27,220 bases of DNA from Entrophospora sp. SA101 (GCA_958430865.1 CAUDNR010004262.1:1-27220); one strand, 5' to 3'. Shown: positions 1-10,989, counted from the first letter of the stretch. The notes: a model not told the origin generated them from the letters alone. Program-made: numbers and translations.

Positions 1-29
1 TTTTTACATAACATATCAAACAAAATTTA

Positions 30-735
30 TTTTACAGCTTTCTCCTTGATGCCAATGATCATGATGACCATCACAATGGGAGTGGGCAGAGTTGAACTGC
101 CATCTTTATACTTGTAAGAACATGCTCTGATTGATTTACACTCTTTTATTAACCTAGGTTGAGTTGTATAGGCAAAGAGCCCATTTAAAAAAATATCAAG
201 TTCAATTGGTCAAATAAAAATTGAAGAAACAGAAAATTTGGGAAAGTAACTAATATATATATAACATACCAAAAAAAATCTGAACCATTTTATTTAAAGC
301 CTTCCTCCTAACATCAGAGACTAAATGCGATTTCAGGGCCACCAACCCAGCTCTGAATTGCAATCTCATGTGCTTGGAACAAGTTGCTGATTCTTGTTGT
401 ATTGATGGATCTGGATGTTTATGCACACCCAATATCACAACTCTTCAAAACATGACTTGGTTGCAGAGCCATCCTTACCCTAGAGGTAGGATCGATGCAG
501 GTGACTTTTTTGCCAGCATGCCAGCAGCCTTCTCTGGTCTGGTGCTGTGAAAGAAGATTAGTGAAAGCATCCTTGGCAGTCTCGGTAAACTCCAGGGCCA
601 TGCTACTCCAGAATTCTATTGCATCGTTGTATCATCGGTAGGGCACAAGTCAGATTTAGCCTTATGTACATGAGCATCTGCTAATTTCCAATAATCAAAC
701 ATCGCATACTTGAATTGTTTCATATTGAATTGTTT
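30..735 (-). pseudogene. Decayed multi-exon protein-coding gene, unrecognised
   Basis: Three minus-strand reading segments follow each other in different frames. Segment one (723-616) starts MKQFKYAMFDYWKLADAHV and ends in TAG. Segment two covers about 620-419 and includes EFWSSMALEFTETAKDAF. Segment three (438-250) includes GVHKHPDPSIQQESATCS and ends near KMVQIFFG, where a GTATGT donor follows. A histidine-rich reading (HSHCDGHHDHWHQGE) at about 100-40 could be a further exon. Natural amino-acid composition continuing across two frame changes suggests one gene broken by small indels, rather than separate short ORFs. I do not recognise the family. Frame changes could also be sequencing errors. 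Confidence 0.45.
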
Positions 736-1015
736 CTTCTGCAACAATCAGTCATACTGCCTTGACATCTTGTAATTAATTATAATAATAATAGCATTAA
801 TAATGATTATGAAAAGCAAAGTACCAATCATTTGTTTACTAATTGGTGGGAATCTTATAGTTATCTAGAAAGATCTGCTCTGTGTTTCAATTCCAATTAA
901 AATATTTATAAACTAAAAGACATATCAATGCAAGTAAAAAATATTCTTCTTTAGGAGAAACATGTTTTGTCAGTCAAAAAATAAGATTGTTTTTCCAAGA
1001 AAAAAAAACCAATTC
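736..1015. other. AT-rich intergenic stretch
   Basis: No credible gene seen. AT-rich sequence with short ATAATA runs, leading into the dispersed repeat that begins near 1016. Confidence 0.5.
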
Positions 1016-1095
1016 GCATAGTGGAAGTTTGTCATTGCACAAAATTTTATACAGAACCCATTGCTCCTAAAACTTCACCAGTATATAGTTGTTGC
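1016..1095 (+). repeat. Dispersed repeat, copy 1 (second copy at 12611-12691)
   Basis: About 80 bp beginning GCATAGTGGAAGTTTGT and containing TATACAGAACCCATT and CTTCACCAGTATATA. It recurs in the same orientation at 12611-12691 with roughly 10 substitutions. The short ORF over copy 1 (1021-1203) is probably incidental to the repeat. Two copies in 27 kb suggest a family dispersed in the genome, likely a transposon piece. Its full extent is unknown. Confidence 0.8.
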
Positions 1096-1371
1096 CTCTC
1101 TAAATTGGAGGTCAAGTTCAGATCCAATTCAAATCCAGTTCATCACTTACTTTTTATTGCCAGAATGTTTGCTGGTATTGTAAAGTTACATTGCACAATA
1201 TAAAAAAATCTTGTGCAACACTAAGTGCTAATAATAATATTATTAATATTATTTGGTTTAACGCATTTTAAAATTTTTTTTTTCAAATTAAAAATGTCTT
1301 CAAAGTATCAAAAGCGAAAAGAAAATCAAGGAGTGGCTGAGGATCGAGGGTAAGTGTTTGGGTACGTATTA

Positions 1372-1520
1372 CTTTACCGACATCATTTTACCGACAGTTA
1401 ATTTTACCGACAACACGCAGTGCGCCATTTTAGCATTTTATTGTTGTTTGATTATGTGGAGGTTAAATGGCGCTACATGTATTGTCGGTAAAATGAACTG
1501 TCGGTAAAATGAATGTCTCC
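1372..1520. mobile_element. Palindromic foldback/MITE with ACCGACA motifs
   Basis: The left arm (about 1381-1430) contains CATTTTACCGACAGTTAATT followed by TTTACCGACAA. The right arm (about 1466-1515) is its near-perfect reverse complement with TTGTCGGTAAAATGAACTG and CTGTCGGTAAAATGAATG. Arms are about 50 bp and include an inner GCGCCATTT / AAATGGCGC pair, leaving a loop of about 35 bp. TTTACCGACA occurs three times on the left and its complement twice on the right. The element lies in the putative first intron of the neighbouring pseudogene. No transposase is present, so it would be non-autonomous. A target duplication is not obvious. Confidence 0.75.
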
Positions 1521-1870
1521 CATTCAAAATCGCATCTTTTCTTTTACTAAAAATCAATTAATTAATTAATATTAGTAATAATTAATTTCCAATTTGATTA
1601 ATAATAAAATTTTATCCTTTTCTCAAAAACTATAAGACAGTTGGAGAGTTTGAAGAAATAATGCACAATGTACTCTCTAGTTTGTATGTTTCATAAAGAA
1701 TTGTATATTACCATGACAAGTAAACATTTAATATAAATTCTGCACATCTTAGAGTCAACAGCTATCAAAATTCGTTTGCCAAAAATAACAAAATCAAGGA
1801 CATGCATTGCCACAATTATGTTGACTCCGTGATTAAACCGTTTTTTCCAAAAGGAAAAATACAACCATGG

Positions 1871-2024
1871 ACTGGTATATACCAATAATGAAATTTGTAT
1901 GCTAATATAAAATAAATATAACCTATTTGTTATTCTATTTCTATGCATACTAGTGAACTGGTATGTACCAATCATGAAATTTGTATAATACTAATCTAAC
2001 TTATTTGTTATTTTATCCCTATGT
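1871..2024. repeat. Diverged tandem duplication, about 85-bp unit
   Basis: Unit one (1871-1945) begins ACTGGTATATACCAATAATG and ends TATTCTATTTCTATG. Unit two (about 1957-2024) begins ACTGGTATGTACCAATCATG and ends TATTTTATCCCTATG. Both contain GAAATTTGTAT and CTTATTTGTTAT-like stretches. The divergence suggests an older duplication than the perfect ones at 3.3-5.8 kb. Confidence 0.65.
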
Positions 2025-2097
2025 GGAATTAGGCAAACAGGACATCTGGATCATCTGCTTGGATGAAAAAACAATTTGATCCCATCCTTTCTGGCTT

Positions 2098-2208
2098 CAG
2101 GGTTGGCAAATGACTAGTCCATTGCCATCAATAAACACTAAATATGGTTAAAGGGTTACATTAATGGACCCAATGGACCACCAATGGATCGCACATTTGC
2201 CAACCCTG
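2098..2208. mobile_element. hAT-type MITE with perfect 8-bp target duplication
   Basis: The 111-bp element has terminal inverted repeats CAGGGTTGGCAAATG / CATTTGCCAACCCTG (15 bp, perfect) and lacks coding capacity. It is flanked on both sides by TCTGGCTT (2090-2097 and 2209-2216), an exact 8-bp target site duplication. An 8-bp duplication and CAGGG termini are the signature of the hAT superfamily. Removing element and one duplication restores a continuous reading (ILSGLKPDFTIRTT) of the pseudogene exon, so it inserted into what was coding sequence. Confidence 0.9.
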
Positions 2209-2838
2209 TCTGGCTTAAAACCTGATTTTACTATTAGGACCACCACCAATCTAAAAAGTTTGTCGAATTGATGTTTGCTGTGATAAAGCCGCCAAATGCA
2301 CGAGAAGATTTAGTGAAGATTTAGTAACTTTAGGAAAAACCATGCGAGCATCATTGGATAAGTCATTAGAAGTTGGTGCTGATCTTGTTATCTGCGGATT
2401 ACATGTCATTGGTAAGAGTATGGCAAATTTTTTTATGTAGGAATATAATTTTTATGAATTTTGCCTTTGAGATGATATCTCACATTTTGCATCTTACACA
2501 TATGTATATAGACAAGATTGATTTGTGGAAACGATCGAATGATAAAAGTGATGGTTACAGTGAGAGTGTTTTGCTCGAGAGAGGGACACCCCAAAAAATT
2601 GAATTTATCGAATGATATTGGTTGGGGAATTTAGATTCCCAGAAGATCCAACAACCTGGGAAACACTCATGGTCTGTTTTCAAGTGATGGACACAATACA
2701 GGTAAGCAGACCTCAATTTCGAATAACAGTTAATTATATTTATTTTTATGGGCCACTAATCACAATACGCCTTTTAGGATCTAGTAAATAAAAGGGCCAA
2801 GATGTTATCCGAAAGGGCACAAATCAAGCAATACGAAA

Positions 2839-3286
2839 ACTGAAATTTAAAAAGACGATGTTTCATTGCCCAATAAAGTACCCTATGACAAAGTTTAATG
2901 TAATAGTGAATATCATTAGAATAGGGGTTTTTTCATCAAAATAAAATAAAATTTCACCTGTCAATTTAAAAATGAAATATGTATTCTTTATAATAATCGC
3001 TTACAAAATATACATAGATTTTACACAAAAATGAGGAAGCATAGCTTCGAATCTTCGATTCACCATGAAGAATAATATCATATAAAAATAATTAATGATC
3101 CTTGACTTATATTATTATTCACCGACCACAAGATATCCTTTGATTCTAGAGAATTGTCTCTATGACAAAATGCCAGATTTTTGATAAATATAGCTATATA
3201 TAAAAAATCATTTTCTATATAGTAATAGTAATTAATAATTTTTAATTAGCATATCCTTTTTAAGGTCTAATAAGTCTAATACCACT
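2839..3286. other. Intergenic stretch
   Basis: AT-rich, with no coding segment I can support. It separates the pseudogene from the duplicated region. Confidence 0.5.
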
Positions 3287-3606
3287 TAGCTATGAGTGAT
3301 TGTATAAAACTGTACGATTACACACAACCAATACAAGAATTATTTATAAAACTTGTTTAATTCGTGAAGAAAGTAATGGCAAAAAAATTTTCTTAAATAT
3401 ATTTATTATTATTTATTATTATTATTTTATTTATAGTCGTGTGACATAGCTATGAGTGATTGTATAAAACTGTACGATTACACACAACCAATACAAGAAT
3501 TATTTATAAAACTTGTTTAATTCGTGAAGAAAGTAATGGCAAAAAAATTTTCTTAAATATATTTATTATTATTTATTATTATTATTTTATTTATAGTCGT
3601 GTGACA
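3287..3606. repeat. Perfect 160-bp tandem duplication
   Basis: Copy one (3287-3446) and copy two (3447-3606) appear identical base for base, including the ATTATT-rich part. Each starts TAGCTATGAGTGATTG and ends TCGTGTGACA. No gene is included. Perfect identity implies a very recent duplication or an assembly duplication; the larger tandem copy begins only about 150 bp downstream. Confidence 0.9.
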
Positions 3607-3758
3607 TGATATTGGTTTCTATGTTTAACTATACTCGGACTAAGTGATTGACAGACTTTATTTTTAAAATATTAAAAAACAGGAGTGAAATTTATCAAAC
3701 TCCTATCACTATATTCACTATGTAAAATAAAAGAGAAACATACGTATAGTCAGTTCCC

Positions 3759-5834
3759 CGTTCTGCCAAGTCTTTCTGACAACAATCTAGTACCTATCTA
3801 ATCTATTACTATGATGAATGGCAAAACACAATATCAGGGAGGCAACCCGAATTGTAATTATGAACCCTGAAAATTATCAGTGTGACTTTATTAAAAAATA
3901 AAAAAAATACTAACAATCTATTATTATTAAAGAAAAAAAAATATTCTATATAAATTCTATATTATATGTATATATATAATTATAAGCACAATACCTACAA
4001 TACCATTATACCCACCATTCGAAAAAATGCATATGTTGACAATAAATAAATAAATATATGCTTGATTATATATACATATGTAAATGTGAAATTAAATGTA
4101 CGCGTGTGTGTACCTTTTCTTATTGTTCAATTATTTTAATAAACAAATGATAAATTAATTGGAAAAAACTCAGTGTTTTGTTGATTATTATATTAATCTT
4201 CACATAACCAATGATGATTTAAAACATCGTCAATAGTTGGACGTCTATCAACATCACGTTCAAGTATTCTTTTGATAAGATCAATTGACCCTTCGGATAA
4301 TATATATGGAATTCTTAAATCTCCAGCAATGATTTCATCAATGTTATAGAATGGGTTTTCCTTATAGATAAGTGTGTATAATAATATACCTAATGCCCAT
4401 ATATCTTGTGGCTTCCCATCATATTTTTTACCAATTAACACCTAATATTTAAAAGTATTAAAAAATAATTAACAATACAATCAATTAATGATAATAATAA
4501 ATAAACAATTGTCATTATTATTACTACAAACCTCAGGAGCAGCATAATCAACAGTTCCACAGAAAGTATCGTATTTTTTACCTTCCTTTATATAAGCACT
4601 GGATCCAAAATCTATCAATTGGACATTATTATTTTCATCAAGTATTACATTCTCATCTTTGATATCACGATGTACAATTTTATTATGATGCAGGTGTTGA
4701 ATAGCCTTTGCAACTTGACGAAATATCGATTTTATTTCGGATTCAGGCATTTGAGTGTTTAATTCTATATAATCAAATAAATCCATTCCAGCACCACGTT
4801 CTGCCAAGTCTTTCTGACAACAATCTAGTACCTATCTAATCTATTACTATGATGAATGGCAAAACACAATATCAGGGAGGCAACCCGAATTGTAATTATG
4901 AACCCTGAAAATTATCAGTGTGACTTTATTAAAAAATAAAAAAAATACTAACAATCTATTATTATTAAAGAAAAAAAAATATTCTATATAAATTCTATAT
5001 TATATGTATATATATAATTATAAGCACAATACCTACAATACCATTATACCCACCATTCGAAAAAATGCATATGTTGACAATAAATAAATAAATATATGCT
5101 TGATTATATATACATATGTAAATGTGAAATTAAATGTACGCGTGTGTGTACCTTTTCTTATTGTTCAATTATTTTAATAAACAAATGATAAATTAATTGG
5201 AAAAAACTCAGTGTTTTGTTGATTATTATATTAATCTTCACATAACCAATGATGATTTAAAACATCGTCAATAGTTGGACGTCTATCAACATCACGTTCA
5301 AGTATTCTTTTGATAAGATCAATTGACCCTTCGGATAATATATATGGAATTCTTAAATCTCCAGCAATGATTTCATCAATGTTATAGAATGGGTTTTCCT
5401 TATAGATAAGTGTGTATAATAATATACCTAATGCCCATATATCTTGTGGCTTCCCATCATATTTTTTACCAATTAACACCTAATATTTAAAAGTATTAAA
5501 AAATAATTAACAATACAATCAATTAATGATAATAATAAATAAACAATTGTCATTATTATTACTACAAACCTCAGGAGCAGCATAATCAACAGTTCCACAG
5601 AAAGTATCGTATTTTTTACCTTCCTTTATATAAGCACTGGATCCAAAATCTATCAATTGGACATTATTATTTTCATCAAGTATTACATTCTCATCTTTGA
5701 TATCACGATGTACAATTTTATTATGATGCAGGTGTTGAATAGCCTTTGCAACTTGACGAAATATCGATTTTATTTCGGATTCAGGCATTTGAGTGTTTAA
5801 TTCTATATAATCAAATAAATCCATTCCAGCACCA
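3759..5834. repeat. Perfect 1038-bp tandem duplication of the PAS-kinase 3' end
   Basis: Copy A (3759-4796) and copy B (4797-5834) are identical wherever I compared them, including exons, an intron and the downstream flank; the offset is exactly 1038 bp. Each unit holds the last 265 bases of exon 7, intron 7, exon 8 and about 434 bp beyond the stop codon. Copy B is part of the intact gene and copy A is orphaned. The junction at 4796/4797 shows only a couple of bases of microhomology. It may be a genuine recent tandem duplication or an assembly artefact. Confidence 0.92.
4193..4796 (-). pseudogene. Duplicated 3' fragment of the PAS kinase
   Basis: This fragment encodes residues equivalent to 785-954 of the adjacent kinase: partial exon 7 (4796-4532), an intron, and exon 8 (4441-4193). 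It keeps the HRDIKDEN catalytic loop, DFG and APE motifs and the whole C-lobe, but lacks the PAS domains, the glycine-rich loop and the ATP-anchoring lysine. The reading frame runs a few codons upstream into the duplicated 3' flank (AERGAGMDLF), which is not natural protein. With no promoter of its own and no N-lobe it should be inactive as a kinase. Confidence 0.88.
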
Positions 5835-8770
5835 TGTAATTCCATCTCGATATAATAGTGATCATCATCTTCAAAAAAGTCCACTATATTAATTTATTAA
5901 TCATTTAATTTAAATGAATTAATTATTAAATAAATGAAATGAATAAACGAATAAAATATTTGTGTAGTTGGTATATATTTACCCATTTGTACAATATTAG
6001 GATGAGGGATGCGTCTTAATGTATGAAGTATATGGATTTCTAAAGGGATAGTACCCAACAGTTTATCACGCGTCCAACAATCAATAAGTATACGAGATTT
6101 AATAACATATTTAAGAACAACTCTTTTCTAATAATAATAAGGTAATAAAGTAATTAATTAATCAAGTAATCAGTTTATAATTATTATTTATAATTATTTA
6201 TGATATTATTATACCTTTTCCGGATCGTTTTTATTATATGCTAATGTTGCTTCACCATAAGCACCTTTACCCAAAATATCAATTATGTGAAAATCCTTAA
6301 TATTTTTTGATTGGGTCAATACCGAATATTTTGCAGTTTCAAAAGAATTGGGAGTAGGTAGTATCAAAGGTGAGTTGAGGATTTGAGGTTTTTCGATCGA
6401 TGATAATGATGGTTTACCACCAGCTGCTATAAAATTAGATAAACCAAAAATTTCTTCTCCCAGAGTTTTAACGATTTTTTTATTATCATGATCTTCACCA
6501 ATTGTTTCCATTCTTTCTATTTTTGATTTTCCGTCATCATGATCTTTGGAAAAGTTTATATTACGATCATAGGTTATCCATAATGCATGTAATGGTTCAT
6601 CAGGAGATTCCAAGACACGCATTTGTATGTCAACATCAAACTCTGTGCCATCTTTATGTACAGCAATTATACCTGAAGGACCATGAGATGAGAATGGAAC
6701 TGTAGCTGTTATGGATGATATTGTACTAGCAGATGATGATGAGCAATCTTTTGGATGAGCGGTATAAAGAAAAAGATTTGTAGCAGAGGTTGGAGTAGCA
6801 ACGGATAATAAAGAAGCAGCTCTACGAAAAGTATTTTCAGATATCACAATTCCTTCCACGAGTGCACTCTCTGATTCCAAAATTTTTACAAGATGAGGAA
6901 ATTGCGGTAACAAATTATCAATATTTTTTTTACCAATCAGTTCTTGTGCACCAACACCAAACAAGTATTTGACAAAATCAGAATTGCATGATTGGATGAC
7001 GCCAGTAGCGTGTGCAGTTATAACACCGGCAATGGTAGGGATGGAAATGATTTTAAGTGCATATATTTTATCAATAACACTGCCACTGCCATTATTATTA
7101 TCTTCTTTAATTGTTTGTAAAGTTATTTTTCCTATGATTGGAAAGTTGCCACCATTCTTTGATTTGCTGCCATAAAATTTTGTTTTATTTATTTTATCAA
7201 TGTCCAATTCTGTATGAAATGAACATAAACCTGCATTATCATTATGGTTATTATCGTCGTTAAATTTATCGATAACATCTAATTTTGGAATTAGTGTAAT
7301 AATATTCATTCCTAATAGTTCTTCGGGTGAATAACCATACAAAGTTGTCACTTCACCAGAAGTTTCCAATATCATTCCCTATAAATATACATGTACATAT
7401 ATAAACTATTAAAATACATGTATACACATATTATATACAATTCATAATAATGATATAGACCTTTTCATTAATTACAGCAGTCATCATTGATTCAAGAATT
7501 TCTTCAAAAATCCAAATAAATATCGAGTTTCCACATTCATCTTTTTTCACCTTTAACCATAACGAAGCAGCAGAAGTCTCTTCATTTTTTCTTTGTATTG
7601 GTATCTGATAATCAATCGATCGGTCAATAAATTAATATAAATTTTGTTGTCACGTGGTTATTATATAAAATAAATCTCGCGCATGCATACCACTTTACCA
7701 CATGCCAACACGGCTTCAGAATTATCAATTTCGTTTTGAAGCCTGGAAGCAAGCGTTTGAGCCATTTTTTCACGAAATGGGCTACCTATCAACTTCAATA
7801 CTTTAATGCTTAATACTTCGGCTCTAGAATAACCAAATACTAAACAAGTGATATCATTAGCATTTAGTATGTTAGTTTTATCATCGGTTGTGATTATAGC
7901 TTGATTCTGAGATGTGAATCTAGTTGTAGAATGTAAAGCCGATGAAGATATAGGAGTGTAGATTGAAGAAAGTCCAGTCAGCGTTCTTTTTGATTTTCCA
8001 GAAAAACTAAACGACTTTGAATCAATTGATTCAAAAGGAAGTATGATATCAGACGGAATGATAGAGGAGGAAGAAGGTTCGTCAAAAGAAAGTAGAGTTT
8101 GTTGTACTAGAGGAAATTTCCATCCTTTTATTTTATTTTTCATAAAGTCTATGGATCGACGAAGAATATTTTGTCTATTTTCTAATGATAAAGTGTTGTT
8201 TGTGACAAAACTATAACTGTGTAAAGACTCAGTTGAGAATCTTGAAAGATCTACACGATACGTTATTTTTGTCATGTTTAGAATTCCAGCATCATCACCA
8301 CTACCACCACCATTATTATTATCAGCATTATTTGAAATTAATCTATCATCTCTAATTCTTTGTAAACTATTTGGTAATAAATTATCATTATTTATTAATT
8401 CTTGGTCTAAATCTCTAGTAAATTAAAAAAGGAAATCTTATTGTTATAAAAATGTAAAAAATATCTACAAATAATGTACCACATTATATGATTATACTGT
8501 GTATAACCTAATAACAGGTTTTTCTACTTGTGTTTTTTTTGATAAAATAATAAAACTAGAAACTCACTTTAAAAATTCTTCTGGGTAAATATTATTGTTA
8601 TCGTCATCATCGCCATTGTTTTTATTATCGTAATCTTGATAAAAACGTAAATATTTTTCTTTTTGATATGGTGATTCTATAATAACAGCAAATATGTAAA
8701 TAAATTTTTATAAATTTTGCATATATATATGTGTATATATGTATGTATGTCTACCTGAAACTTGAGTCAT
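5231..8770 (-). CDS. PASK: PAS-domain serine/threonine kinase (PASK/Psk1 family), 8 exons
   Basis: Exons read on the minus strand: 8770-8755, 8676-8568, 8414-7691, 7604-7461, 7378-6215, 6127-5983, 5883-5570 and 5479-5231. All introns are GT-AG and every phase joins, giving 954 aa. The start was chosen at MTQVSESPYQKEKY because it splices in frame to the acidic, Asn-rich second exon. A PAS domain lies at about 213-320 (GYSRAEVL), a second at about 325-440 (LYGYSPEELLGM) and a third, with a long insert, at about 445-605. The kinase domain starts near 693: GKGAYGEA loop 701-708, VVLK lysine K725, HRDIKDEN with D828 and N833, DFG 846-848, APE 870-872. The C-lobe closes with RRPTIDDVLNHHWL. IDCW after the lysine and the GAGMDLFDYIE stretch match PAS kinases specifically. 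In yeast and animals these kinases sense nutrient state and direct sugar toward glycogen or wall glucan, acting on UDP-glucose pyrophosphorylase and glycogen synthase; that role here is inferred. Its 3' end is tandemly duplicated. Confidence 0.95.
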
Positions 8771-9057
8771 TTTTTAGGGTTTTTTTTTGATTTCTTGTGA
8801 CAATTATTTTATTGAATAAATGAATGAGTAAGATTTGTAGAAAAATTGAAAAAATGAAAAATTGATTATTTATACAAAAAAAAAAAAAAATAGAAATCTA
8901 AAAAAAACAATTTTTTTTTATATTATGTATTATATGGGACCACGCATGCAGCAAACAAAACAGGGCCCCAAAGACTAGTAGTAATAAAAATAATTTGTGA
9001 AACCGAATATGATGATAATATTTTTTGAATAAAAAATGGTTACTACGTTTTGTAGCA
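8771..9057 (-). promoter_or_regulatory. Upstream region of the PAS kinase
   Basis: The 280 bp before the kinase start codon are AT-rich, with a poly-A run of about 15 near 8876-8890 and several T-runs. No specific operator or TATA element can be assigned with confidence. The promoter location is inferred from position only. Confidence 0.35.
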
Positions 9058-10400
9058 GTATTAGTATTGGGTATAATGTTTGACAGAAAATTTATTAAAT
9101 TTTTTTTTTTCTAAAATTATTCAGAATTTTAAATTTTCAAGTATGAAATTTGATGCCCTTCTAAAAGACAAAAGCACCTCCAACAAATTAATTAAAAAAC
9201 AACGCGTTTTAAAATTATCTTGTGATGTAATGATTTTGTTGCAGCATGCATGGAATGGTTATAATTGGTCAATTTTATATTTATAAATTCTATTAATTAT
9301 ATTTATTTATTATAATGATTGGTGTATGAATGTTACATAAAAATCATTTGTTCACACAAAAAATAAATGATTAAAAATAACTTTTCATTCATTCATTATT
9401 TTTTTTTTTTAAAGTTAAAGTCTTATGAAGTACTGATCACAAGTACCGGGAGTGATTGTACAAAACATGATAACAACTGATTGAATCGATCACTTTATTA
9501 TGGTTAGAAAGTTATAGTTATTCATATATATCAGATCTAGGGAAATAGTTAATGTTGATTTATTCCAAAACTTTTTTATCTGAAAAATCGCTATTTTGAA
9601 TTTCAGAGTTCTTTTATACATATTAGCTTTAATCAACAAATCAGAATACTAATGCTGGAAGCCGATTGAGATTTTCACAGACCAAATTGAGAACAATGAG
9701 CCAATTATGTGATAAGACACATGGCAAGTAAATCACTAGACCAAAATAAAACCAATTGACTCTGGTAACAAGCAATAGTAAAATAATAGCTTTATATATA
9801 ACAATACTGGTTTTTTTATCAGATTTCGTATATATATAAAATATCTGGTTGTACAAAGGCGGGAAATAGCATTTCAAAAAATTGCTATACTAATACTAAT
9901 AATACCACCACGCCATATAATAATAATAATAGATAATAATAATAATAATAAAAATCCGGAATTTCTTGAAAACGTAATAGTAAGAGACACGTGGTAATAA
10001 CAATAATAATAATAAGGGATTCGGATCCCCTTATAAAAAAATGTAATATTAATATATAGTAATAGTAAGAAAAATGGAAATAAGAAATTCTGTATTTTTC
10101 TTTTTAGTATATAATAAGGACGTGTTTCATATGACATCAAAAAAAAGCAAAGTTTGATTCTAACCTTTTTTTGATGACGTGCTGAAATGTGAATGAATAC
10201 CTCCAATCCCCACTATGACTTGAATAGTATTTTATTTTTGGGAATGATCTTCCCATCTCAATCAGGAAAAATCCCAAAGCAAAGGCGTACAGGATTCTGC
10301 AATGCGAAATGACACATTTGCTGTGGATGGACTTTTCCAATTTTGCAAATTTTGCATTAGCCAATAAAGGCAATTAAATTCCCCTTATTAATAAAGATTC
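9058..10400. other. AT-rich intergenic region with TACTAATA tracts
   Basis: No gene supported. Short low-complexity ORFs on both strands lack domain character. GTATTAGTATT occurs at 9058 and TATACTAATACTAATAATA at 9886-9905. ATAATAATA microsatellites occupy about 9916-9950 and 9998-10014. Confidence 0.5.
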
Positions 10401-10887
10401 TCATGATTTTCCGATCCTTTTTTTAGTCCACATGTTAAGTCGTCAAACATTGTTGATCAGTATCAACCAATAAAATTGCAAGAAATTTTGCACTGCCACT
10501 CTAGCATACAGTAAGTATGTGTGACCCTTTAATGAATATTAGGGCTTTTTTAGTGAAAATACTCTTAACACTCTAAGGAAAGTAAAGTTGATGGCTTGCG
10601 CTACTTCAGACAAGCTTCTACAACTGTTACAGTAAGTTTGCTCTGATTTTTTCTGGTGTACATCTATTTGAAAACAATGATTAATGTCTGGCTAACAACA
10701 TTTCTTTGTTCGCCACAATTCAAAAAACTGCGCTGCCCACTGCATTTTGAAATTTCGTTGGTGGCAACAATGATGGATGACATCCTGGGAGACTTTGGAG
10801 GAAGAAAATATTCGAATTAATATTAAGCCAAGATACATTTTGGGGAAAGGAAAGATAATCTAAAACATATTGAACTCGCGATACTTG
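10401..10887 (+). pseudogene. Exon-like blocks with consensus donors, unrecognised
   Basis: Three plus-strand blocks each end at a strong fungal 5' splice site. The first reads NIVDQYQPIKLQEILHCHSS and ends at ACA|GTAAGT (10511). The second reads TLRKVKLMACATSDKLLQL and ends at ACA|GTAAGT (10632). A later block reads HFGERKDNLKHIELAILG and ends at GTATGT (10888). Between them, LHFEISLVATMMDDILGDFG is open (about 10730-10795). I found no consistent frame through all blocks and no start codon. This is probably a decayed gene or the middle of one; no function is proposed. Confidence 0.35.
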
Positions 10888-10989
10888 GTATGTATCCTCA
10901 TTTTGTCTACACTAAAATATATATTAATTATTTGTTTTATTGCATGCATTTTTTGTTTAAAAGTGCCCGACTTTTGTACATAATTGTAT

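Larger units (their letters stand above)
1294..2838 (+). pseudogene. Decayed multi-exon gene interrupted by a hAT MITE
   Basis: Exon-like blocks read in order on the plus strand. A possible first exon (1294-1349) starts MSSKYQKRKENQGVAEDRG and ends at a GTAAGT donor. A block from about 2033 reads GSSAWMKKQFDPILSGLKPD once the inserted MITE is skipped, then KFVELMFAVIKPPNAREDLV and SLEVGADLVICGLHVIG, ending at GTAAGA (2412). A block from 2512 reads DKIDLWKRSNDKSDGYSES; EFRFPEDPTTWETLMVCFQ follows, and after a further intron DLVNKRAKMLSERAQ. It is broken by the 111-bp insertion, a direct duplication of GAAGATTTAGT near 2300, and at least two 1-bp shifts. The architecture resembles a hypothetical-protein family I associate with Rhizophagus, but function is unknown. 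Linking the first exon to the rest is uncertain, since its phase does not match. Confidence 0.6.

Noticed and set aside
3040..3065. Possible tRNA T-arm (TTCGAATC / TTCGATTC)
   Set aside because: No acceptor or anticodon stem could be built around it; no tRNA gene was found in the window by eye.
4481..4807. A separate short kinase gene starting AERGAGMDL
   Set aside because: Its first codons are duplicated 3' flank read in frame; it is the truncated copy produced by the 1038-bp tandem duplication.
6502..7175. Plus-strand ORFs at 6502-6705 and 6969-7175
   Set aside because: They are antisense shadows of the large PAS kinase exon and have no domain character.
9058..9905. A MITE bounded by GTATTAGTATT and ACTAATACTAAT
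   Set aside because: The complementarity is only the simple hexamer; the sequences beyond it do not match, and no target duplication is seen.
9874..10373. Two overlapping minus-strand ORFs (110 and 78 aa)
   Set aside because: Low-complexity Ile/Leu/Tyr runs from ATAATA microsatellites and no shared family features.
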